Assembly: GCA_903838675.1 (NCBI GenBank)
Contig: CAILZI010000083.1
Location: 56,137 to 120,136 of the forward strand
DNA length: 64,000 bases
Direction: 5' to 3'
Origin: an uncultured Verrucomicrobiota bacterium
Lineage (GTDB): Bacteria; Verrucomicrobiota; Verrucomicrobiia; Verrucomicrobiales; Verrucomicrobiaceae
The stretch's first letter is position 1; the number at the start of each line of letters is the position of its first letter. Under the pieces are notes generated by a model. It worked only from the letters and a program-made list of their open reading frames with translations. It ran no database searches and had not been told where the DNA came from. Position numbers and translations under genes: made by a program. Shown here one piece after another: positions 53,655 to 60,692 of the stretch.

Positions 53655-55685
53655 TCAAGCGGAAGCGAGTGTGTTTTGACGGGTACGCCCTGCAATCCAA
53701 GTTTCGAGCAGGAGAACGGCCAGGAGCATGAGAAGAATGTACCACCAGGACTGTTGCCGCTGCTCCGTGTCAGTCGCCGTAAGGCGCTCGTCCGTGGTTT
53801 CCCCGCCCGCCCCGCTGTCAGCACCGCCGGAAAGCTTGATGCCATACTCAGCCAGCTTTTGCGCTGCCAGCGGTAAAACCCGCCCTTCATCCGGCGGCAA
53901 ATTGACGGCAAAGACCTGGGTGTGAGAAGCGCTTTGCACCTTGTACAGACCAATCTCTGTCGTGGTGAAGGTTTCTCCCACTTTGAGGTTCTGCGACTTT
54001 CCATCCGGCCCGCTGATCGTGTGCTCAGCAGCAGCATCCAGCGGCAGCGTTTCACCCACCAGCAGCGTCGCCGCAGGATCGTGGCTGAAACCAGCCGCTG
54101 CCAGCCACCCATAGAGCAGCGGCACAAATTTCGTGCTGAGCGCCAGCTGGCTGTCTCCCGGATGCCAGCCAGAAGCCAGAACAATGAGCGTCCCTTTGCC
54201 AATGCGCGCACTGAGAATGGCAGACTGCCCGTTGTCAAAACAGGCCAGCGTCTCGATCTTGCTGCCTGCCTCTTTGACCTCTATCTGCCGATGCTTCCAA
54301 AACCGCAGCTTCGTAAAATCCCGCAGCTTCGGATCACCAAAAGGCTTGAGCAGCGGATGCTCAATTTTGACATCTGCCAGCATCCGGTAGTCGTCATTGC
54401 CATCCCCGTCCTTGACGGTGATGCCGGGAATCCCAGTGAGAGTTTGGAGCAGCGCGGCATCAGCAGAAGAAGTGGCGACCTCCACCAAGAACCCGCCAGC
54501 GCTCACAAAGTCGCGCAAGCTCGCGTGCGCACCCACCGCCGGCGTAGTTCCCGAGATAACAACCATGTCCGGCTTCTGCGCTGGCAGCGCTTTACCCGCA
54601 GTGAGCACCGGTGCCAGCGTGGCCGTGGGCTGCAGTGCCCGCGCCAGATAATACAGCGGTGCAGCAGCCTCATCCCTCGTGGCTTCATCGCCCAGGAAAT
54701 GAATGCGCACCGCCCGCGGCTGCGGCGGGGCGATGAATAGGCGGTTGTCGAAATCGTATTTGTCACCCGTGAGGTTCAGCGTCGTGGCGTTCGTGGAATT
54801 CGGCGGTGCATTCAGAATTCGCGCAGCTCCCGGCGGCAGCTGCGCCGTGATGCTGTCAGTCTGTGGCGCCTTGTCCCACGCAAGCGTGAAGTCCCGCAAA
54901 GCCGAGTCGCGCGTGTTGCTCAAACGCACACGAATGAGCGCATCCGCGCTCCCTTCCTCATCACGCGCAGCAAGCGCCATGGAATAATTGTCATTCGTCG
55001 CAGGTTCAAGCCGATGCACATTCAGCGTCAACTCCGCCGGCCAGGCAATCGTGCGCAAAGCATCCAAGTGCGTCCCCTCCTGCAGGTCCGTGATGAGATG
55101 AATGCGCTTCTTGAGCTTGGCCGTTCTGGCATCAAACGACGGCACCGCAGCAATGAGCGCACGGTCAAGCTGCGTGCCATTCCAAGTCGGCGCGAGCGCA
55201 GCAAGACGGCTCTGCAGCGCAGCCACGCGGTTCGCGGGCGTGTTCCGATCTTCCTCAAACGTCCACACCGGCGTGAGTTCCCGATCATAAACCGCGACCG
55301 CGATCCGGTCCGTGATCTTCGCCGCCTTAAAAAGCCGCTCCGCTTCAGCCAGCGCACGCTTCCACAGATCATCGCGCCGCATCGACGCACTCCGATCCAG
55401 CAAGATCATCGTCGCCTGATCCGCCGACGACGCCGTGGCGCTTTCACTCTGCAAAAACGGCCGCGCAAACATCAGCGCCAGCAGGATCAGCGCCAGACAC
55501 CGCAGCAACAGCAGCAGCCAGTTTTCCAACCGCCGTTTGCTGACCGGCACCGGCGTGCTCGCATCCAGAAACATCAGCGTACTGAACTCCACCCTGTCCT
55601 GCGGCGGCCTGCGTCTCAGGTGCAGCAGAATCGGAGCGATGATCGCAGCGGCACCAGCGAGATAAATAGGAAATAGCCAGCTCAT
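53655..55685 (-). CDS. BatA-like membrane protein with VWA domain
   Basis: 676 residues. N-terminus (LFPIYLAGAAAIIAPILLHL, then RRPP and SKRRLENWLLLLLRCLALILLALMFARPF) is the BatA signature. A von Willebrand A domain follows (about 90-250) with the metal site ILLDRSASMRRDD. A glutamine-amidotransferase-like region occupies about 335-520. One membrane segment is at the end (about 648-666, WWYILLMLLAVLLLETWI). VWA domains with MoxR ATPases probably act as chaperone-type complexes. Confidence 0.88.
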   Translation of the reverse strand: MSWLFPIYLAGAAAIIAPILLHLRRRPPQDRVEFSTLMFLDASTPVPVSKRRLENWLLLLLRCLALILLALMFARPFLQSESATASSADQATMILLDRSASMRRDDLWKRALAEAERLFKAAKITDRIAVAVYDRELTPVWTFEEDRNTPANRVAALQSRLAALAPTWNGTQLDRALIAAVPSFDARTAKLKKRIHLITDLQEGTHLDALRTIAWPAELTLNVHRLEPATNDNYSMALAARDEEGSADALIRVRLSNTRDSALRDFTLAWDKAPQTDSITAQLPPGAARILNAPPNSTNATTLNLTGDKYDFDNRLFIAPPQPRAVRIHFLGDEATRDEAAAPLYYLARALQPTATLAPVLTAGKALPAQKPDMVVISGTTPAVGAHASLRDFVSAGGFLVEVATSSADAALLQTLTGIPGITVKDGDGNDDYRMLADVKIEHPLLKPFGDPKLRDFTKLRFWKHRQIEVKEAGSKIETLACFDNGQSAILSARIGKGTLIVLASGWHPGDSQLALSTKFVPLLYGWLAAAGFSHDPAATLLVGETLPLDAAAEHTISGPDGKSQNLKVGETFTTTEIGLYKVQSASHTQVFAVNLPPDEGRVLPLAAQKLAEYGIKLSGGADSGAGGETTDERLTATDTEQRQQSWWYILLMLLAVLLLETWIAGRTRQNTLASA

Positions 55686-55871
55686 GCAAAATAAAGGGTT
55701 CTAACAACAGGAAGCTCCCTCCTCAGGAATCGTCCTCGTCTTCCTACTCGAACTCGTCCTCGATCAAATCGCGTTCGAAAACACTCGGGCCGCTCATGTG
55801 TCACGATGCGCGCTCCGTCAGAGTGATTTGAATAATTCGAGAGTTCAAGATTCATAAATCGACAAAGATCA

Positions 55872-56792
55872 TCACCCCGCCACCCTCGCCGCCGCAGACT
55901 TGGAAGCCTTCTTCCTCTGCCTCGCACTCAGGAAATCAAACAGCACCTCCTCCAACGGCTGATCCGTCGGACAAAAATGGTATTCAACATTATGCCGGTC
56001 CGTCGCCGCCTGGATCGTATCACGATGCGCCTGCAGCCGCTTCAAGTAATTCTCCCTCACAAGCTGTGGATCGACAAAACGCTCCACCCCGGTCTCGGCA
56101 TCCCGAAAGTGCGCCGACTTCTCAAAGTTAAAATCAATCTCCGCACGATCCATCAGATGGAACAGCACCAGGTCATGCCCCATCGCACTCAGCAGCGCGA
56201 GCTGCTTCTCCAAGTGCTCCACCGGCGCCAGCAAATCCGTGATCAAACAAATCATCCCACGTTTCCGCAGCAGCTCCGCCAGCTGCCCCACCGACAAAGC
56301 CAGCGACGTCCCCGCAGCCTTAGCAGGCCGCTCCAGCTCCGAAATGATCCTCCGCAAATGCCCCGGCCGATTACGCGGCGGCAGATGCTCCTCAATCCCA
56401 TCCGCAAACGTCGTCAGTCCCGCCGCATCCCCCTGCTTCATCAAAAACGACGCCAGCGTCGCAGCCAGCGTCGCCGCATAATCCGCCTTCGTATATCCCA
56501 ACGAACCAAAATTCATCGACTTGCTGTGATCAATCACCAGCTGGCACCGCAGGTTCGTCTCATCCTCAAACTTCTTGATGTACGTCCGGTCACTCCGCGC
56601 CAGCACCTTCCAGTCAATGTACCTCGGATCATCCCCCTGCACATACGCCCGGTACTCCGAAAACTCCACCGAGAACCCATGATACGGACTCCGGTGCATC
56701 CCCTTCCACAACCCCTCCACCACCACCTTCGCCCGCAGCTCAAGCGACTTGATGCGCATCAGCGCGGCAGGATCGAGGAAAGTGGTTGGCAT
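55872..56792 (-). CDS. DUF58 protein of the MoxR cluster
   Basis: 306 residues. Typical DUF58 pattern: KGMHRSPYHGFSVEFSEYR near residue 32-50, YVQGDDPRYIDWKVLARSD, then a VWA-like domain with LVIDHSKSMNFG (MIDAS-type) and GMICLITDLLAP. It follows MoxR in the usual order, although an unknown gene and a repeat lie between. A 186-base gap to the BatA gene shows no gene. Confidence 0.9.
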   Translation of the reverse strand: MPTTFLDPAALMRIKSLELRAKVVVEGLWKGMHRSPYHGFSVEFSEYRAYVQGDDPRYIDWKVLARSDRTYIKKFEDETNLRCQLVIDHSKSMNFGSLGYTKADYAATLAATLASFLMKQGDAAGLTTFADGIEEHLPPRNRPGHLRRIISELERPAKAAGTSLALSVGQLAELLRKRGMICLITDLLAPVEHLEKQLALLSAMGHDLVLFHLMDRAEIDFNFEKSAHFRDAETGVERFVDPQLVRENYLKRLQAHRDTIQAATDRHNVEYHFCPTDQPLEEVLFDFLSARQRKKASKSAAARVAG

Positions 56793-56798
56793 ATCAGT

Positions 56799-57176
56799 CT
56801 AGATTTTTTTAGATTCAAAAACAATCAAAGCCATGGTCGCCAGTCGAAGCGTTGCATCCCATTCAGCCTGCTTCATTTCAGGATACGTCGCTAAAACTTG
56901 TTTCGGAATCTCGCATCCCTCTGCCTCGTTCAAAATCGCTGATATTGGTTGTCCCAATTCGGATAAGGCCAGTCCACCAAAACCAGAATTCCACTCCCGA
57001 TCAAACTTCTTAACACTTTTCGAACTAGCAGCATTGACGTTTTCCGGAGTTTCAGAACCATAAGCCAAAAATGCCTCGCGGAAGGCCGAATCCGCAGCCG
57101 CCAGATCACCTTTCGTTCTCGATTGCGAGATCTGTATGAAAGCTCGCTGAAGCCGCTCTTGAGTCGATTCAGACAT
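56799..57176 (-). CDS. Unknown protein interrupting the MoxR cluster
   Basis: 125 residues, probably cytoplasmic and helical (LQRAFIQISQSRTKGDL, ATLRLATMALIVFESKKI). Codon use is visibly less GC-rich than the neighbours, and dispersed repeat copy 3 lies directly upstream. It ends six bases before the DUF58 gene. Both facts suggest a later insertion between moxR and the DUF58 gene. No family recognised. Confidence 0.65.
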   Translation of the reverse strand: MSESTQERLQRAFIQISQSRTKGDLAAADSAFREAFLAYGSETPENVNAASSKSVKKFDREWNSGFGGLALSELGQPISAILNEAEGCEIPKQVLATYPEMKQAEWDATLRLATMALIVFESKKI

Positions 57177-57228
57177 TGTTTTGAAAATGGAAAATTCGCC
57201 CCGTCCCGCCTACCGCTCCGCGCCATAC

Positions 57229-57380
57229 CAACCCCAACGGGGTTGCGTAATTCAGCCCAGGGTCAGCCGAGCCTAGGCGAGGCGACCCTGGGTAAAGTCG
57301 CGCACGACCGGAAAGCAAACCCAGCACTCCGCCGCACCCTGCGGCCACCAGCAGCGTCTGCACCGAGCTCCGCCACACAT
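57229..57380. repeat. Dispersed structured repeat, copy 3
   Basis: Closest to copy 1: shares CAGCCCAGGGTCAGCCGAGC, GGCGACCCTGGGT, AACCCAGCACTCCGCC and CCACCAGCAGCGTCTGCA. It lies between moxR (ending 57514) and the unknown gene at 56799. The rest of the 57177-57513 gap holds no gene. Confidence 0.8.
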
Positions 57381-57470
57381 TCGCTCCGCGTTCACACAGC
57401 GCTCCGACATCATAGCGGACCGCATTTATCTGAGCGCCGTTCGTAGTAGTCATGTGAGTGCGTGCGTGAG

Positions 57471-57513
57471 CATCATCAGTCATTCGGGCTTACTCATTCG
57501 TCATTCTTCTTTC
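57471..57513. repeat. TCATTCGGGCTTACTCATTCGTCATT repeat, copy 1
   Basis: A 26-base unit at the very 3' end of moxR, with one mismatch to 59670-59695. Both copies follow minus-strand genes directly. Confidence 0.7.
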
Positions 57514-58530
57514 CTACACCTTCACGTGCTCCAGCAGCCTCCCAATCACCTTCTCCACTGTCACCCCCTCCGCTTCCGCCTTGTAATTCACCAAAATACG
57601 ATGGCGAAACACCGGCAACGCCATCGCTCGAATATCTTCCACCGTCACATGCGTCCGGTTATGTAAAAGAACCCGCGTCTTCGCCCCCAGCACCAGATTC
57701 TGACTCGCACGCGTCCCCGCTCCCCAACTGATCCACTGATTCACAAAATCAGGCACGCCCTCGCGTCCCGGCCTCGACGCCGCTGAAAGCCGCACCGCGT
57801 ACCGCGCCACATCTTCCGCAATCGGCACCTTCCGCACCACCTGTTGGAAAGCGACCAACTCCTCCCCGGTAAACAGCCGCTGCACCGGCTCGCCTTTCCC
57901 AGACGTCGTCCTCGTCACCACCGCCACCTCATCATCCTCGCTCAGATAATCGATCACAATGTTCAGCATGAAGCGATCAAGCTGCGCCTCCGGCAGCGGA
58001 TACGTCCCCTCCTGCTCAATCGGGTTCTGCGTCGCCAGCACGAAAAACGGCTCCGGCAGATGCATCGTCTTGCCATTCACCGTCACCTGATGCTCCTGCA
58101 TCGCCTCCAGCAAAGACGCCTGCGTCTTCGGTGGCGTGCGATTGATTTCATCCGCCAAAATCATGTTCGCAAACACCGGCCCCCGGCTGAACACCAGCTT
58201 CCGCCCCTCAGGGCTGTCTTCCAAAATCTCCGTCCCCGTGATGTCAGACGGCATCAAATCCGGCGTGAACTGAATGCGCTGAAAGCTCAGATGGCACACA
58301 TCCGCCACCGTCTTGATGAGAAGCGTCTTCGCCAGCCCCGGTGCCCCCGTGATCAAACAATGCCCCCCGCTCAGCAGCGCGATCAGCATCTCATCAATCA
58401 CATGCACCTGCCCCACGATCACCTTCCCCACTTCCGCAAACAGCCGCTGACGGGCGGTGGAGAGCAGTTCGACAATCTGGCGTTCAGTGAGTGGGGCGGA
58501 AGACGGCGGAAGGTCGGAAGGGGCGCTCAT
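57514..58530 (-). CDS. MoxR-family AAA ATPase
   Basis: 338 residues. Walker A LITGAPGLAKTLLIK (about residues 58-72), Walker B ANMILADEINRTPPKTQASL, sensor region FFVLATQNPIEQEGTYPLPEAQLDRF. This is the standard MoxR/AAA_3 ATPase, thought to help assemble or activate VWA-domain and enzyme partners. First gene of the cluster that continues with DUF58, BatA and DUF4175 genes. Confidence 0.93.
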   Translation of the reverse strand: MSAPSDLPPSSAPLTERQIVELLSTARQRLFAEVGKVIVGQVHVIDEMLIALLSGGHCLITGAPGLAKTLLIKTVADVCHLSFQRIQFTPDLMPSDITGTEILEDSPEGRKLVFSRGPVFANMILADEINRTPPKTQASLLEAMQEHQVTVNGKTMHLPEPFFVLATQNPIEQEGTYPLPEAQLDRFMLNIVIDYLSEDDEVAVVTRTTSGKGEPVQRLFTGEELVAFQQVVRKVPIAEDVARYAVRLSAASRPGREGVPDFVNQWISWGAGTRASQNLVLGAKTRVLLHNRTHVTVEDIRAMALPVFRHRILVNYKAEAEGVTVEKVIGRLLEHVKV

Positions 58531-58668
58531 GAGATGTGTGCTGTATCAAACAGCGCCCACGATGCCAAGTTTTCATCCACCACGCAGGAACACAAGATTG
58601 GTGAAAACAGGCATCAAGCAGCCAACCACCGCACCCATTGACCCATCTCACCAGCAGCTTGATCTGGA

Positions 58669-58708
58669 TTCAATGTTCAATGTTCAGCGTTGAATGTTCA
58701 ATGTTTCC
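58669..58708. repeat. Short tandem AATGTTCA repeats
   Basis: AATGTTCA occurs three times, plus AATGTTTC, within about 40 bases just past the 3' end of the gene at 58718. No known element recognised. Confidence 0.6.
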
Positions 58709-58717
58709 CAATCCCCC

Positions 58718-59095
58718 CTACTTCGACCACGCCGGCTCCGGCTCCCACTCTTTCTTCCCCTGCCCCACGCCGACCAGCTCCTCTTCCTCTTCTTCCTCCG
58801 TCTCCTCCAGCAACGGCGCAAACCTTTCAAATCGAAACCCCAGCTCCTGCTTCACGCTCGAGTGCGGATCATCCGGATTGTGCAGTTCCTTCAGCAGCAG
58901 CAGCAGGTCAAACTCCGCCCCTGCCAGCTTGATCTCCGCATCATCATTCACCACAAACTGCGGGTTCGATCTCCCCGCACGCAGCGCACGCACCGTGTAG
59001 ATCTGATCCTTCTTCGGTAATGACTTGTACAAATCAAAGACCCAGGGATCGAATTGATCATCGATGCAGACAACTTGCTGGCCGTTTTTAAACAT
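58718..59095 (-). CDS. Unknown acidic-tailed protein
   Basis: 125 residues. The N-terminal part (QQVVCIDDQFDPWVFDLYKS, KDQIYTVRALRAG) resembles small SH3-like proteins of unknown role found in phages and many bacteria. The C-terminus is highly acidic (EETEEEEEEE). No signal peptide or membrane segment. Stands alone between moxR and the ArsC-like gene. Confidence 0.65.
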   Translation of the reverse strand: MFKNGQQVVCIDDQFDPWVFDLYKSLPKKDQIYTVRALRAGRSNPQFVVNDDAEIKLAGAEFDLLLLLKELHNPDDPHSSVKQELGFRFERFAPLLEETEEEEEEELVGVGQGKKEWEPEPAWSK

Positions 59096-59220
59096 GAAAT
59101 GAAATAGGATTACGGATGAACGAAATGAATGCCGTGCTCGGCGCTGATTTCACCAATGCGTGACATATCAAGATCGTAGCGCAACACCTAAAGCTCGCAA
59201 GCTCTTGGCATCCCCCGTCC

Positions 59221-59580
59221 CTAGTGCAGCGCCCCCTCCCATTCCCCCTCCTTAAACCCCACCAAAAACACCCCCTTCTTCACATCAATCGCAAACGGCC
59301 GCTTCACCAGATTCCCATTCCCCGCCAGCAGCCCCAGCGCCTCCTCCACACTCATCCCCGGCAGCGTGTCCTTCAGCCCCAGACTCCGGTAGTCCATCCC
59401 CGACACATTAAACAGCCGCCGCAGTTCCCCACCCTGCCCCGCCAGCATCGCCTTCAGTTCCCCCACCGAAGGCGGCGTCTCCCGAATCGCCACCTCCTCA
59501 AATGCAATCCCCCGCCCCTTCAGCCACTTGAGCGCATTCTTGCACGTCGAACATCCAGAGTAAGCATAAACTTTGAGCAT
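59221..59580 (-). CDS. ArsC/Spx-family thioredoxin-fold protein
   Basis: 119 residues from ATG 59580, chosen because the fold begins at MLKVYAYSGCSTCKNALKWL; the longer frame upstream adds unrelated residues. The CSTC pair matches the active-site CxxC of this family; FNVSGMDYRSLGLKD and KRPFAID fit conserved regions. Either a glutaredoxin-dependent arsenate reductase-like enzyme or a Spx-type regulator; sequence alone does not decide. Confidence 0.85.
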   Translation of the reverse strand: MLKVYAYSGCSTCKNALKWLKGRGIAFEEVAIRETPPSVGELKAMLAGQGGELRRLFNVSGMDYRSLGLKDTLPGMSVEEALGLLAGNGNLVKRPFAIDVKKGVFLVGFKEGEWEGALH

Positions 59581-59640
59581 GGCGTAAAAGTAAAAAGTGT
59601 GGGTGCGGATAATCTCAAACGCCGGCACTTCACAGCATCG

Positions 59641-59696
59641 TTCGGACTTCGTCATTCGACATTATTTCGTCATTCGGACTTACTCATTCGTCATTT
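59641..59696. repeat. TCATTCGG/CTTACTCATTCGTCATT repeat, copy 2
   Basis: Contains the same 26-base unit as 57471-57513 plus partial repeats of ATTCGTCATT. Read on the minus strand, the TGA stop of the pseudouridine synthase gene lies within the repeat (AAATGACGAATGAG). Confidence 0.7.
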
Positions 59697-60605
59697 AGCC
59701 ACCCCCTCCATCCACGGCCCATACTCCTCCGGCACCTTCGCCTCAAAGGCCATCGGCTGGTCGTGGATCGGGTGGTTAAACGAAAGCTTCCACGCATGCA
59801 GCATCAGCCGCGGCACCTGCACCCGCTGCTTCGCCGGCTGCGCATAGATCGGATCCCCCAAAATCGCACACTGCAAAGACTCCCGCATGTGCACACGGAT
59901 CTGGTGCGTCCTCCCCGTCAGCAGTCGGCACTGGATCAGCGCACACCCCTGGTCCACCGCCAGCCGCTTCCACTCCGTCACCGCCTCCTTCCCCGCCCCG
60001 TCCAGCAGATTGCTCATGCGCTTCCGGTCCACCGGATGCCTGCCGATGGTCGTCTGAATCCGCCCGCTCTCCTCCTTCGGCACCCCGTTCACCACCGCCA
60101 GGTAGATCTTCGAGATCCGCCTCTCTGAAAACGCCTCCGTCAGCCGCCGGTGCGCGATGTCATTCTTCGCCACCACCATGCAGCCGCTCGTGTCCTTGTC
60201 CAGCCGGTGCACAATCCCCGGCCGCATCTCCCCGCCGATCCCGCTCAGGTCCTCAATGTGGTGCAGCAGCGCGTTCACCAGCGTCCCGTCCGGATTTCCC
60301 TCCGCCGGATGAACGACAAGCCCCGATGCCTTGTCCAGCACCACGATGTCGGTGTCTTCATACAAAATCGTCAAAGGAATGTTCTGGGCCTTGATCTCCA
60401 CCTCCGCTACATCCGGCACCGTGAGACTCACCGCATCCCCGCATTTGAGCGTAGCACCCGCCTTGACCGCTTTGCCATTCAGCGTTGCGTGCCCCTCCTT
60501 GATCAAGTCCTGCAATCGCGAGCGCGACATATCCGGCAAACGCCTCGCGAGGTGTTTGTCGAAACGATCTCCTATATCCACGGTTTCACTGATGAGCCAA
60601 TCCAC
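59691..60605 (-). CDS. RluD-type 23S rRNA pseudouridine synthase
   Basis: 304 residues. N-terminal S4 RNA-binding domain (about 15-75, MSRSRLQDLIKEGHATLNGK). Pseudouridine synthase domain from about 80: VVLDKASGLVVHP, catalytic loop GIVHRLDKDTSG with the essential Asp, RISKIYLAVVNG, and GRTHQIRVHM. RluD modifies helix 69 of 23S rRNA; the family also contains RluC/RluA-like members, so the exact target is not certain. The stop codon lies inside a repeat. Confidence 0.92.
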   Translation of the reverse strand: MDWLISETVDIGDRFDKHLARRLPDMSRSRLQDLIKEGHATLNGKAVKAGATLKCGDAVSLTVPDVAEVEIKAQNIPLTILYEDTDIVVLDKASGLVVHPAEGNPDGTLVNALLHHIEDLSGIGGEMRPGIVHRLDKDTSGCMVVAKNDIAHRRLTEAFSERRISKIYLAVVNGVPKEESGRIQTTIGRHPVDRKRMSNLLDGAGKEAVTEWKRLAVDQGCALIQCRLLTGRTHQIRVHMRESLQCAILGDPIYAQPAKQRVQVPRLMLHAWKLSFNHPIHDQPMAFEAKVPEEYGPWMEGVAK

Positions 60606-60692
60606 CCGACAAACTCAAGATTCAAATTAATAAGGCAAACTGTAATTTCTGGCATCTCCAATGCGTCCCGCTTATATCCAAATCCTCTCTCC

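Noticed and set aside
53621..54238. 205-codon minus-strand frame inside the BatA gene
   Set aside because: Alternative frame of the same strand with Arg/Ser-rich translation; it overlaps the C-terminal region of a recognised BatA/VWA protein.
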